Assembly: GCA_051654905.1 (NCBI GenBank)
Contig: JBOFYY010000156.1
Coordinates: 124,001-188,000 of the forward strand
Direction: 5' to 3'
Length of the DNA: 64,000 bases
Source: JBOFIQ01 sp051654905
GTDB lineage: Bacteria > Actinomycetota > Actinomycetes > Propionibacteriales > Propionibacteriaceae
Shown here: positions 7,787 to 16,498 of the stretch, piece by piece
How the letters are laid out: every line of letters starts with the position of its first letter
Position numbering within the stretch: position 1 is the first letter of the stretch
Notes under the pieces: model-generated
What the model was told of the DNA's origin: nothing
Database searches by the model: none
The model's input: the letters and a program-made list of their open reading frames with translations, nothing else
Position numbers and translations under genes: made by a program

Positions 7787-9226
7787 ATGGCTTTACTGCA
7801 GATCGATAATGCCCGACTACCTGATGGCGATATGCTTCCTTGCCTGCTTATCGACAATGGGCGACTCTTCATTGATAAAAGTAATCCTCAAGCAGAACAA
7901 GTCGATGCTGCTGGAAGATTCATAATTCCAGGACTATGGGATCAGCATGTTCATTTTTCTCAGTGGGCAATGTATTCCCATCGACTTGATTTAAGTTCTG
8001 CTCGCAGCGCCGCCGAAGTAGCCTCGCTATGTAGTAATGCTCGTCGCGGCAATGAACCGGTACTTGGTTTTGGTATTTGCCCAGAACTTTTCCCCGACGC
8101 GCTAGACCCAGCGCTCCTTGACCAGATGTGTGGTGACACCCCGGTAGCTGTGACCTGTGTTGATCTTCATTCTATCTGGGTAAACTCTGCTGCTCTTGCC
8201 TACTACAACATGACCGGATACGAAGCCGGTCTCTTAAGCGAAGAACCTAGTTTTGAACTGCAACGACGTATGGGAGAGATCTCTGAAACAACCTTAGATA
8301 ATTGGGTTTCTGATGCTGCCCGCTGTGCTGCACAACGCGGAATTGTCGGCATAGTCGATATGGAAATGACTTGGAATTACACTCCGTGGCAGCGTCGAAT
8401 GCGAAACGGTTTTGATCAGCTGCGAGTACGAGCAGCTATCTATCCGCAGCATCTTGATCGGGCTCTAGCTGAAGGACTTCGTAGCGGGTATCAAGAGCCC
8501 GAACTACCGCTACTAGAAGTTGGGCCGCTGAAATGTATCACTGACGGTAGTTTGAATAGCAAAACTGCCTATTGTTGCGATCCTTATCCTGGAACTTCCA
8601 ACTACGGGGTGTTGAACTTTTCCCAAGCGCAACTTCATGACCTGATGCTTCGTGCTACTGCCGGCGGAATAACTTGTGCAATCCATGCTATTGGCGATGA
8701 AGCTAATCGGATCTGCCTCGACGAATATGCTGCCACCAAAGCAACTGGACGTATTGAACATGCCCAGCTACTCCACGATCTAGATATTGCTCGTTTTGCG
8801 GAGCTAGGAATTACTGCATCAGTTCAACCGCAGCATGTTGTTGATGACCAAGATGCTGCTACTACCATATGGCCAGATCGTAACCACCGAATGTACCGTT
8901 TCAAAGATCTAATTGATGCTGGCGGAACTCTTGTTTTTGGATCAGATGCACCAGTAGCAGCTCTGGATCCATGGCATCAGATTCAGAGTGCTATCGAGCG
9001 ACAGTTTCCTGGATCTCCAGCTTTTTTTGCTAATCAAAATCTCAGTATTCACCAAGCCTTAACAGCAAGCACCGATAGACATTCCTGGCTTATCAGCGAT
9101 GGCATGGTTGCCGATCTTGTTATAACTGACGCTGACCCATTCAGTGCTACCGGCATGACTTTACGTCAAATGCCGGTAGCGGCAACTCTTCTTGCCGGGC
9201 ACTTCACCCACCGAGATTTTTCCTAG
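7787..9226 (+). CDS. Amidohydrolase family protein (Amidohydro_3, YtcJ-like)
   Basis: Predicted cytosolic metal-dependent hydrolase of 479 residues. The N-terminal metal-binding motif is WDQHVHFSQ, followed by a central HAIGDEAN with the conserved histidine and a C-terminal GSDAPVAALDPW with the catalytic aspartate. This arrangement fits the YtcJ/AepA branch of the amidohydrolase superfamily, whose substrates are mostly unknown (amides or N-acyl compounds). I prefer the ATG at 7787; a TTG nine codons upstream is also in frame. No ribosome-binding site is obvious, so it may have a very short leader. It is divergent from the ABC exporter and its stop codon abuts the era stop with no base between. 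Confidence 0.8.
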   Translation: MALLQIDNARLPDGDMLPCLLIDNGRLFIDKSNPQAEQVDAAGRFIIPGLWDQHVHFSQWAMYSHRLDLSSARSAAEVASLCSNARRGNEPVLGFGICPELFPDALDPALLDQMCGDTPVAVTCVDLHSIWVNSAALAYYNMTGYEAGLLSEEPSFELQRRMGEISETTLDNWVSDAARCAAQRGIVGIVDMEMTWNYTPWQRRMRNGFDQLRVRAAIYPQHLDRALAEGLRSGYQEPELPLLEVGPLKCITDGSLNSKTAYCCDPYPGTSNYGVLNFSQAQLHDLMLRATAGGITCAIHAIGDEANRICLDEYAATKATGRIEHAQLLHDLDIARFAELGITASVQPQHVVDDQDAATTIWPDRNHRMYRFKDLIDAGGTLVFGSDAPVAALDPWHQIQSAIERQFPGSPAFFANQNLSIHQALTASTDRHSWLISDGMVADLVITDADPFSATGMTLRQMPVAATLLAGHFTHRDFS

Positions 9227-10162
9227 TTAGAAACCAAGTTTGTTAAGTTGTTTTGCGTCTCGCTGCCACTCTTTAAGTACTTTGACGTGTAACGAAAGAT
9301 AGACCGGCATTCCTACGATCTGCTTAATTTCTTCCCGAGCCGAAGCACCGATTTCTTTGAGACGTCCGCCCTTATGCCCAATGATGATGCCTTTTTGCGA
9401 AGACCGTTCGACGACTATTGTGGCAAAAATATCCATGAGTGGTTTATCGGCAGGACGATCTTCTCGTAACCGCATTTCATCAACCATTACGGCAATAGAG
9501 TGCGGTAGTTCGTCTCGAACATCTTCCAAAGCAGCTTCTCTGATCAGCTCAGAAATTCGAATATCGTCAGGCTCATCGGTGATAGTTTCATCCGGGTATA
9601 GCGGCGGACCGACAGGTAAAAGTTTAGTGATTTCGGCAACGACGATATCGACTTGGTCATCAGTAACTGCCGAAACTGGAATTATAGTTTCCCAGCGGAT
9701 CCCTAGTTCTTCTTGTAACTCGTTGATAGCCAGTAGATGCTGTGCTAGTCGTTCTTTAGAAATCAGATCTGTTTTGGTGGCTAAAGCTACCAAAGTTGGT
9801 CGTTTAGGAAGATCAGCTATCTGCTGTACTAGATAGGTATCTCCTGGACCAATGCGCTGGTCGGAAGGAAAACATACTCCCACTACATCAACTTCGGTCC
9901 AAGTATCGCGCACAACATCATTGAGACGCTCCCCTAATAAGGTGCGGGGGCGATGTAATCCGGGCGTATCAATAAGAACTAGCTGTGATCCTGGACGCGA
10001 CAAAATACCGCGTACTGCGTGACGAGTTGTTTGCGGTTTAGAAGATGCAATCGCAATTTTTTGCCCAATAATCGCATTCGTGAGCGTAGATTTTCCAGCA
10101 TTAGGGCGTCCCACGAAGCAGGCAAAACCGCTCCGAAAATTTGGTTCTGGGATGGTATTCAT
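9227..10162 (-). CDS. era: GTPase Era, 30S ribosome assembly
   Basis: Ras-like GTPase with a C-terminal KH domain that binds the 3' end of 16S rRNA during small-subunit maturation. Motifs: G1 GRPNAGKST, G3 DTPGL, G4 TKTD, and the KH-domain loop IIIGHKGGRLKEIGASAREEI. At 311 residues it has normal length. The ATG overlaps the stop of the CBS-domain gene upstream (ATGA). It is the last gene of the phoH-ybeY-corC-era run, a conserved bacterial order linking RNA metabolism and ribosome maturation. Confidence 0.97.
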   Translation of the reverse strand: MNTIPEPNFRSGFACFVGRPNAGKSTLTNAIIGQKIAIASSKPQTTRHAVRGILSRPGSQLVLIDTPGLHRPRTLLGERLNDVVRDTWTEVDVVGVCFPSDQRIGPGDTYLVQQIADLPKRPTLVALATKTDLISKERLAQHLLAINELQEELGIRWETIIPVSAVTDDQVDIVVAEITKLLPVGPPLYPDETITDEPDDIRISELIREAALEDVRDELPHSIAVMVDEMRLREDRPADKPLMDIFATIVVERSSQKGIIIGHKGGRLKEIGASAREEIKQIVGMPVYLSLHVKVLKEWQRDAKQLNKLGF

Positions 10163-11493
10163 GACTGTCTCCTAGCGGCTTCAGCGGCAAGTTCAGTAGC
10201 TGCATCAGCCGGATCAGGTGCCTGATCAGCCAGCGTAACTAATACTGTTCGTAATTGATTGCGACGCCCTAGACTACGCTCGGCCGTCAATTCTAACCCT
10301 TCCCATTGCACCACAGAACCTGCGATAGGAACCATATTGAGCAGTTTAGCCATCAGGCCACCTACTGTCTCAACATCTTCATCATCTACTTTCAGACCAA
10401 AGAGTTCTCCTAGATCAGCAAGATCTAGTCGAGTAGTGACCCGATAACGATCTTCTCCAAGCTGCACAACTGGCGCAATCTCGTCGTCATATTCGTCGAC
10501 GATTTCACCAACGATTTCTTCTAAAATATCTTCAATAGATACCAGCCCAGCAGTACCACCAAATTCGTCTAATACCATCATCAGATGCGTACGAGTGCGC
10601 TGCATATCGCGTAGGAGTTCATCAATAGGCTTTGAATCTGGGCACCATTCCACTTCACGCATTACCGAATTTACTAATTCAGTAGTTTGCGCCGAAGCAT
10701 TATCGTAAACTCGACGGATCAGATCTTTCAGATAGATGACACCAACAATATGGTCAGCAGAACCATCTGCTTGAGTAACCGGAATCCGAGAAAATCCAGA
10801 CCTTAGCGCCAGCGAAACTGCTTGTCGCACGGTTTTATCTTCTTCGATCGTCACCATGTCTAACCGGGGCACCATGACTTCACGAACGATTGTGTCACCA
10901 AACTCAAAAACTGAGTGAATCATACGTCGTTCGTCAGCTTCGATAACTTCAACTTCTGTTGCTTTATCGACGAGTTCGCGTAACTCAATTTCCGAAGCGA
11001 ATGGGCCATCTACATAGCCTTTACCGGGGGTCAGTACGTTACCTAACCAGATTAGGAGTGCTAGAAATGGCCCGAAGAACCATCCTAGTTTTCCCATAAC
11101 TCCAGCAGTTTTACGTGCTAATCCGTAAGCATGTTGCCGTCCCAAAGTTCTGGGAGCCACTCCCCAAAACAGGAAAGATAGCAACAGCATCGAACCTAGC
11201 GGTACTGCGATTTGCAGCCACAATGGTTGTAGATTTGCGAAAGCAACTACTGCCACGAAGATGATCGAAATCATTTCGCAAGCAAGTCGTAAAAATAGTG
11301 CAATATTTACGCTAGGAGCTGGGTCTTCAGCCAGCTCTAGTAATGCGTCAGCACCTTTAAGCCCATCATCTACCATCTGCTCTACGCGGGCATGCGAAAT
11401 AGCTCGAAAAGCAGTCTCTACTGCGGCAAGAACTCCAGCTGCTACCGCAGCAACAAGAGCTATTGCCAGTAACGTCCAATCCTGAGGCGTCAT
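10159..11493 (-). CDS. CNNM/CorC-family (hemolysin-like) membrane protein with CBS pair
   Basis: Integral membrane protein of 444 residues. The order is a DUF21 membrane domain with several helices in the first 150 residues, then two CBS domains (about 200-320) and a C-terminal CorC_HlyC domain. This family covers magnesium/cobalt efflux-related proteins and so-called hemolysins; CNNM relatives export Mg2+. The acidic segment EDILEEIVGEIVDEYDDE is typical. It overlaps both neighbours (ybeY and era) by four bases, so the operon is tightly coupled. Actual transport in this organism is inferred, not shown. Confidence 0.88.
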   Translation of the reverse strand: MTPQDWTLLAIALVAAVAAGVLAAVETAFRAISHARVEQMVDDGLKGADALLELAEDPAPSVNIALFLRLACEMISIIFVAVVAFANLQPLWLQIAVPLGSMLLLSFLFWGVAPRTLGRQHAYGLARKTAGVMGKLGWFFGPFLALLIWLGNVLTPGKGYVDGPFASEIELRELVDKATEVEVIEADERRMIHSVFEFGDTIVREVMVPRLDMVTIEEDKTVRQAVSLALRSGFSRIPVTQADGSADHIVGVIYLKDLIRRVYDNASAQTTELVNSVMREVEWCPDSKPIDELLRDMQRTRTHLMMVLDEFGGTAGLVSIEDILEEIVGEIVDEYDDEIAPVVQLGEDRYRVTTRLDLADLGELFGLKVDDEDVETVGGLMAKLLNMVPIAGSVVQWEGLELTAERSLGRRNQLRTVLVTLADQAPDPADAATELAAEAARRQS

Positions 11494-11951
11494 CGTTTAG
11501 CCTCACGAGCGACTTGCCATCGAGCGATTATGGTGTCGTTAATTCCAAACATTTCTGCTTTTTCTTCTGGCTCAGCATGGTCATATCCCAGCAGATGTAA
11601 TAACCCATGGATCAGAAGATATTCTGCCTCTGCTTCGGCGGTACGACCATGTTCGGACGCTTGCCGTTCGGTAACTGCTGGGCACAAGACAATATCGCCC
11701 AACATTCCTATTGGCGGCTCTTCACCTTTACGTGGCGGACGTAATTCGTCCATCGGGAAACTCATCACATCGGTAGGGCCAGGTAGATCCATGAATCGGA
11801 CGTGGTAGTTCTCCATCGTTTGTTCATCAACAAGTAAAATAGAAAGATCTGCCTGTGGATGCACTCTCATATGGTCGATAGCAAACCGTGCTAACTGTAC
11901 TAAACCTTGCTCATCGGCTGCGATACCGGATTCATTATTGATGTCGATCAT
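11490..11951 (-). CDS. ybeY: Endoribonuclease YbeY, rRNA maturation factor
   Basis: Zinc-dependent endoribonuclease that takes part in 16S rRNA 3' processing and ribosome quality control. The family's metal-binding signature HGLLHLLGYDH (three histidines) is present near the C terminus of the 153-residue protein, preceded by the usual GDIVLCP strand. It overlaps phoH upstream and the CorC-like gene downstream by four bases each, in the conserved phoH-ybeY order. Confidence 0.95.
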   Translation of the reverse strand: MIDINNESGIAADEQGLVQLARFAIDHMRVHPQADLSILLVDEQTMENYHVRFMDLPGPTDVMSFPMDELRPPRKGEEPPIGMLGDIVLCPAVTERQASEHGRTAEAEAEYLLIHGLLHLLGYDHAEPEEKAEMFGINDTIIARWQVAREAKR

Positions 11952-12946
11952 CGGGTACCTCGTGGGATCAGTGGCTGAGTAGATTCGTAAGTATCGTAGG
12001 CGGCAACAATGCGTCCTACTAATTTGTGACGAACAACATCACGGTGAGTGAGGGTACAAAAAGCAATATCGTCAATACCGTCAAGAATGTGTTGGACTTC
12101 TCGCAAACCTGACTTTTGTCCATGCGGTAAATCGACTTGGCTGATATCTCCAGTTACTACAACTTTTGAACCAAATCCCAGTCTGGTTAGGAACATTTTC
12201 ATCTGTTCCATCGTCGTATTTTGAGCTTCATCCAAAATGATGAAGGCATCGTTAAGCGTACGACCTCGCATATATGCCAGCGGCGCTACTTCTATCACCC
12301 CAGCAGTTAGTAGTTTAGGAACTGCGTCCGGCGACATCATATCGTGCAAGGCATCGTAGAGCGGTCGCAAATAGGGATCTATTTTTTCGTTCAGTGTGCC
12401 GGGAAGAAAACCTAGTCTTTCGCCAGCTTCGATCGCTGGTCTAGTCAAAATGATGCGGTTAACTTCTTTGCGCTGCAGTGCCTGTACCGCTTTAGCCATT
12501 GCCAGATAAGTTTTTCCAGTACCGGCGGGACCAATACCAAAAACTACGGTATATGCATCAATAGCATCGACGTAGCGTTTTTGGTTAAGAGTTTTAGGAC
12601 GAATCTGTTTTCCCCGCGATGAAATAATCTCAGCGGTAAGTACTTCAGTTGCTGAAGCGTCTGGATCAGCTGTAATAGCTAATATCCGTTCAACAGTATC
12701 TGTGCTTAGGCCTTGCCCAGTACGGAAAATAGTGATCATCTCGTTGATTACTTCCACAGCATGACCTAGTTCTGCAGGGTTACCTGTGACGGTAATCTCA
12801 TTGCCACGAAGATGGATATCGCAAGCCAAGCTCCGCTCTAAGATACGCAAGAACTCATCACGCGGACCAGCGATATTCACCATTCCGACAGATGCTGGCA
12901 CCACAATTATCCGGGTGCCTACCGAACTTTCAGCGTAGTCGCTCAG
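11948..12946 (-). CDS. phoH: PhoH-like ATPase, probably started at a CTG codon
   Basis: Cytosolic P-loop ATPase of the PhoH family, associated with RNA metabolism and always found beside ybeY. Walker A GPAGTGKT and Walker B FIILDEAQN are intact, and the N-terminal KH-like region is present. The start is unusual. The longest frame using ATG, GTG or TTG begins at GTG 12904, with no ribosome-binding site, and cuts into the conserved strand RIIVVPASVGMV. The frame continues 14 codons upstream to CTG at 12944-12946, preceded by GGAGG at 12951-12955 with a four-base spacer. I therefore extend the gene to CTG (332 residues); the shorter form would be 318. The identity is secure, the start is an inference. 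Confidence 0.9.
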   Translation of the reverse strand: MSDYAESSVGTRIIVVPASVGMVNIAGPRDEFLRILERSLACDIHLRGNEITVTGNPAELGHAVEVINEMITIFRTGQGLSTDTVERILAITADPDASATEVLTAEIISSRGKQIRPKTLNQKRYVDAIDAYTVVFGIGPAGTGKTYLAMAKAVQALQRKEVNRIILTRPAIEAGERLGFLPGTLNEKIDPYLRPLYDALHDMMSPDAVPKLLTAGVIEVAPLAYMRGRTLNDAFIILDEAQNTTMEQMKMFLTRLGFGSKVVVTGDISQVDLPHGQKSGLREVQHILDGIDDIAFCTLTHRDVVRHKLVGRIVAAYDTYESTQPLIPRGTR

Positions 12947-13107
12947 TTTTCCTCCAGGGTTGACGTCGTTAATAGTCTACCGGCTTGCCTCTGTCTTGTT
13001 GCCAGCATTTATCTCTTCGACTCACATAGCTAAATTTTCTTTCATATCAGACGGGTTATGGTTTTCTCTTAACATGCCTTCCGCTGACTCAAGATATCCG
13101 CCGTATC

Positions 13108-14097
13108 TTAATTTTGAGCAAACCTATCAGTGGCTTTTATTAGTTCCGAAGCAATCATTGGTTCAAAGGCACTATGCCCGGCTAAGACAATCTGCAGCTC
13201 TGCTTCTGGCCACTGCTGCTGTAGTTCATAGGCAGTTTTAGCTGGGCAGCAAGTGTCGTAGCGGCCTTGCACAATAATGCAAGGAATATGACGGATTTTA
13301 TCGATATTAGCTAGCAACTGGCCGTCTCCCATGAAGCCGCCATGGAAAAAATAGTGATTTTCGATACGAGCAAAAGCTAACGCAAAGTCTGGATCTGCGT
13401 AGCTAGCAACATTGTCCTCGTCGAAAATAAGTGTGGTGGTAGCGCCTTCCCAAGTTGTCCACGCCACCCCAGCACGACCGGCTGCTTCATGATCATCACC
13501 AAAAAGAATTTCATGATAGCGAGCGATCTTATCGCCTTCATATCCTTCCAGCGGGGCAAGGTATCGCTGCCACCATTCTGGGTGAATAAAGTCAGCACCA
13601 GGTCCGTTGTAGTACCAATCCAGTTCTGCTCGCCGCAAGGTGAAAATACCGCGCAGCACAAGTTCGGTAACTCGATCTGGATGACTTTGTGCATATGCCA
13701 ACGCCAAAGTACTGCCCCATGAGCCACCAAAAACTTGCCATTTCTCAATCATGAGATGTTCTCGTAGCTTTTCGATATCAGCAACTAAATGCCAAGTGGT
13801 ATTAGTGCTCATATCCACACCTGGCGTCGATGCATGTGGCAAAGATTTTCCGCAACCTCGCTGATCGAGCAGAATGATTCGATAGCTAGCAGGATCAAAG
13901 AATCGACGCTGTTTCGGGCTAGAGCCACCACCTGGTCCACCGTGCAAAAAGACAACCGGTTTTCCTTCCGGATTACCTGATTGTTCCCAGTAGATAGTGT
14001 GTCCATCTCCAACAGCAAGCATGCCTGTTTCGTAAGGCTCAATCTCAGGATAGAAGGTGCGCTCAGGCTCTAACGGATTCGTCATAATCCCCATCAT
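13108..14097 (-). CDS. pip: Proline iminopeptidase (alpha/beta hydrolase, S33)
   Basis: Cytosolic aminopeptidase that releases N-terminal proline from peptides. The alpha/beta-hydrolase features are clear: oxyanion motif HGGPGGGSSP, nucleophile elbow GGSWGSTLALAYA, the catalytic aspartate in QGRYDTCCP and the histidine in LAGHSAFE. The RGIFTLRRAELDWYYNGPGADFIHPEWW segment (read here only as its ends RGIFTLR and FIHPEWW) is characteristic of the pip family. Length is 329 residues; an ATG at 14085 would remove four residues and is equally possible. It stands alone between the phoH and yhhQ units, about 200 bases from phoH. Confidence 0.92.
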   Translation of the reverse strand: MMGIMTNPLEPERTFYPEIEPYETGMLAVGDGHTIYWEQSGNPEGKPVVFLHGGPGGGSSPKQRRFFDPASYRIILLDQRGCGKSLPHASTPGVDMSTNTTWHLVADIEKLREHLMIEKWQVFGGSWGSTLALAYAQSHPDRVTELVLRGIFTLRRAELDWYYNGPGADFIHPEWWQRYLAPLEGYEGDKIARYHEILFGDDHEAAGRAGVAWTTWEGATTTLIFDEDNVASYADPDFALAFARIENHYFFHGGFMGDGQLLANIDKIRHIPCIIVQGRYDTCCPAKTAYELQQQWPEAELQIVLAGHSAFEPMIASELIKATDRFAQN

Positions 14098-14112
14098 GGC
14101 ATGAGCCTACGA

Positions 14113-14141
14113 TTGACTTAACTCCCCCTCAGTTTTATGAC
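14113..14141 (+). promoter_or_regulatory. Promoter for the queuosine-precursor transporter gene
   Basis: TTGACT at 14113-14118 and TATGAC at 14136-14141 are separated by exactly 17 bases. A start site near 14148 would leave a leader of about 46 bases before the GTG at 14194. Confidence 0.6.
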
Positions 14142-14193
14142 GTTATTCTGCGCGTTGTAGCTGAATCGATACCAGAACGCCTAGAATCTTCGC

Positions 14194-14934
14194 GTGACAG
14201 AAAAACCAGTGAACTATGCGCGCGGTGCTCGCGGTAATTTTGATCTGATCGTCGCTATCTTCTGTAGCTTGCTTCTGATTAGCAATATCTGCGCAACAAA
14301 ACTGATTCCACTGGGATCTCTCAATGCCACACCTATCACGTTTGGATCTATCCAGATCTGGCCACTGCTCACCGACGGTGGAGCTTTACTTTTCCCCTTC
14401 ACCTATATTTTCGGAGATGTATTAGCTGAAGTTTTCGGACTGAAGCAATCACGACGTGCTATCTGGCTAGGTTTTGGGGTGTCGCTACTTGCCTCCTGCA
14501 CGTTTCTAATTATTGGAGCAGCTCCAGCCCTAAATCCTGATGTCAATCAGGCTTTTAGTACGGTTCTAGGTTTTGTGCCGCGCATTGTCGTGGCAAGTTT
14601 ATTGGGGTATCTTGGCGGACAATTCGTTAATGCTTGGGTTTTGACAGCCATGAAATCACGCACCCATGAGGGAACTCTCTGGGCCCGGCTACTTGGTTCA
14701 ACTGTTGTTGGGGAACTGATCGATACCGTCACATTTTGTTTTATTGCTTTTGGTGGCATTATCACCAAGGCCGAGATGATCAATTACATAGCCGTAGGGT
14801 ATGTCTGGAAAGTCTTGGTGGAGACAGCATTCCTGCCAATCACCTATTGGGTCATAAAATTAGTAAAAAAGGGTGAGCCTGATTATTGGAACACCTCTGA
14901 TGTCACGTCTACCACTATTGAGTTGATGTCCTAA
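14194..14934 (+). CDS. yhhQ: Queuosine-precursor transporter, YhhQ family
   Basis: Inner-membrane protein of the YhhQ/Vut_1 (COG1738) family, whose characterised members take up preQ0, preQ1 or queuine. The 246-residue product is highly hydrophobic, with about six helices. It shows the family segments ISNICATKLIPLG, FPFTYIFGDVLAEVFG and the C-terminal region ending NYIAVGYVWKVLVE. The GTG start has only a weak ribosome-binding site. It is followed directly (stop TAA then ATG) by a small gene of unknown function and lies convergent to tgt, the enzyme that inserts the transported base into tRNA. No queC, queD, queE or queF gene is in the window. Confidence 0.88.
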   Translation: MTEKPVNYARGARGNFDLIVAIFCSLLLISNICATKLIPLGSLNATPITFGSIQIWPLLTDGGALLFPFTYIFGDVLAEVFGLKQSRRAIWLGFGVSLLASCTFLIIGAAPALNPDVNQAFSTVLGFVPRIVVASLLGYLGGQFVNAWVLTAMKSRTHEGTLWARLLGSTVVGELIDTVTFCFIAFGGIITKAEMINYIAVGYVWKVLVETAFLPITYWVIKLVKKGEPDYWNTSDVTSTTIELMS

Positions 14935-15249
14935 ATGCCTAGTTACCGACTCCGAGTCGAAATAGGGACCATGAAATCTGGGTCCAGCCCTACTGACGTC
15001 GTACCTGCGGCTATAGCTGCTGTTTCAGAACATGTTTATGTCGAAGCTAACGATATTGACATCGTCGGTGGAGCTGCTTTTATTCAGCTTCGCGTCACTG
15101 TAGAAGAATCTAGCCAGCCAGAAGAAGACGACGATGCCCGCGCAGCTCTTAAGGCTATGAAGATCGGTATTGCAGCCCATGCTGCTACTGGGCGGAGTTA
15201 TCTATTACGACGCTGGCCAAAAGGTCGTTGGGCTCCGGTACTGATATAG
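14935..15249 (+). CDS. Small conserved-looking protein downstream of yhhQ, unknown function
   Basis: A 104-residue soluble protein that I do not recognise. Its ATG abuts the yhhQ stop codon without any spacer, so the two are surely cotranscribed. The sequence begins MPSYRLRVEIGTMKSG and looks like an alpha/beta fold, followed by an acidic stretch (QPEEDDDAR) and a basic C terminus (LLRRWPKGRWAPVLI). It ends 7 bases from the convergent tgt stop. Position suggests a link to queuosine precursor use, but nothing in the sequence proves it. Confidence 0.7.
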   Translation: MPSYRLRVEIGTMKSGSSPTDVVPAAIAAVSEHVYVEANDIDIVGGAAFIQLRVTVEESSQPEEDDDARAALKAMKIGIAAHAATGRSYLLRRWPKGRWAPVLI

Positions 15250-15256
15250 TTAAAAC

Positions 15257-16498
15257 TTATGCTCCAACGCGCTTACTAGCATAGAACCTACCCATGAACT
15301 CATCTTTAAAGGCTTCAAAAGAGCCATCGTTCATCGACGCACGAATATCGTCAACCAGACGAACTGTAAACCGCTCGTTATGAATCGTTGCCAAAGTAGA
15401 TGCCAACATTTCTTTAGCTTTAAAAAGATGATGCAAATACGCCTTGGTGTAATGAGCACAGGTATAGCAATCACAACCGTCTTCCAACGGTTCAAAAGCT
15501 CTACGATTGCGTGCCGCTAAAAGGTTATAGCGACCATCGGCAGTATAGGTTGCCGAATTACGAGCGACCCGAGACGGATTAACACAGTCGAAAGTATCAG
15601 CACCAGCTGCACAGGCAGCAAAGAAATCATCTGGTTCTGAAATACCTAAAAGGTGCCGTGGCTTATTAAATGGTAATTCTTGGGCACACCAGCCAACGAT
15701 CGTGCCTAGATTCTCTTTTTCTAGCGCACCCCCTAGCCCAAACCCATCAAATTGCTGTCCATCAATATCCATCGAACCCAAGTCGCGACAAGCCTTACGA
15801 CGTAAGTCCTCGTACTGCGCTCCTTGGATAACACCAAAAAGCGCTTGGTAAGGACGATGACTACGTTCCTGAGTCTGTCGACGATGCTCGGCTAAACAAC
15901 GTTCTGCCCATAGTCGAGTTCGTTCCAATGAAAGCTCTTGATAGGCACGAGTATTCATGAGTGTGGTGAGCTCATCGAAAGCAAAGATAATATCTGCACC
16001 AATTTGGTGCTGTACCTTCATCGAAACTTCAGGAGTAAAACGGTGCAATGATCCATTCAGATGTGATTTGAAAGTAACTCCATCGTCATCGACATGGGCC
16101 ATTCGCTGTTTACCTTCAGCAATAACATCGTCATTAGTTTTACCGACGGTGTCCATCGCTAGAACTTTTTTGAAACCAGCTCCCAGACTCATAACTTGAA
16201 AACCACCCGAGTCGGTAAAAGTCGGCCCAGACCAGTTCATGAAAGCACCTAGACCACCAGCTTCATCAATAAGATCAGACCCAGGTTGTAAGTAAAGATG
16301 GTAGGCATTCGATAGAACCGCCTGACCACCTAATTCTTTGATAGCTTCTGGCAAAACAGCTTTTACGGTGGCTTTAGTTCCCACTGGGATAAAGGCTGGT
16401 GTTGCGATCTCTCCATGCGGTGTGCTGATAACCCCAGTACGGCCTAGACCATTGGCTAGAGTCGTTTCTGGCGTAAAACCAAAACCTTGCTCGCTCAT
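15257..16498 (-). CDS. tgt: tRNA-guanine transglycosylase
   Basis: Exchanges guanine 34 of Asn, Asp, His and Tyr tRNAs for a queuosine-type base. The catalytic aspartates lie in FTDSGGFQVMSLG (general base) and TFDCVNPSRVARN (nucleophile). The zinc site is CDCYTC plus the later histidine in AYLHHLF. The base-binding pocket differs from the well-studied preQ1 enzyme of Zymomonas: FDEL replaces FDEC and FGLGGALEKE replaces YAVGGLAVGE, while the last glutamate is kept. Length is 413 residues. The ATG overlaps the rsmE stop. With the YhhQ transporter gene adjacent, the base is probably salvaged rather than made. Confidence 0.95.
   Translation of the reverse strand: MSEQGFGFTPETTLANGLGRTGVISTPHGEIATPAFIPVGTKATVKAVLPEAIKELGGQAVLSNAYHLYLQPGSDLIDEAGGLGAFMNWSGPTFTDSGGFQVMSLGAGFKKVLAMDTVGKTNDDVIAEGKQRMAHVDDDGVTFKSHLNGSLHRFTPEVSMKVQHQIGADIIFAFDELTTLMNTRAYQELSLERTRLWAERCLAEHRRQTQERSHRPYQALFGVIQGAQYEDLRRKACRDLGSMDIDGQQFDGFGLGGALEKENLGTIVGWCAQELPFNKPRHLLGISEPDDFFAACAAGADTFDCVNPSRVARNSATYTADGRYNLLAARNRRAFEPLEDGCDCYTCAHYTKAYLHHLFKAKEMLASTLATIHNERFTVRLVDDIRASMNDGSFEAFKDEFMGRFYASKRVGA

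Noticed and set aside
12960..13241. Forward 93-codon ORF
   Set aside because: It overlaps the end of pip in antisense and has no start signal or family-like sequence.
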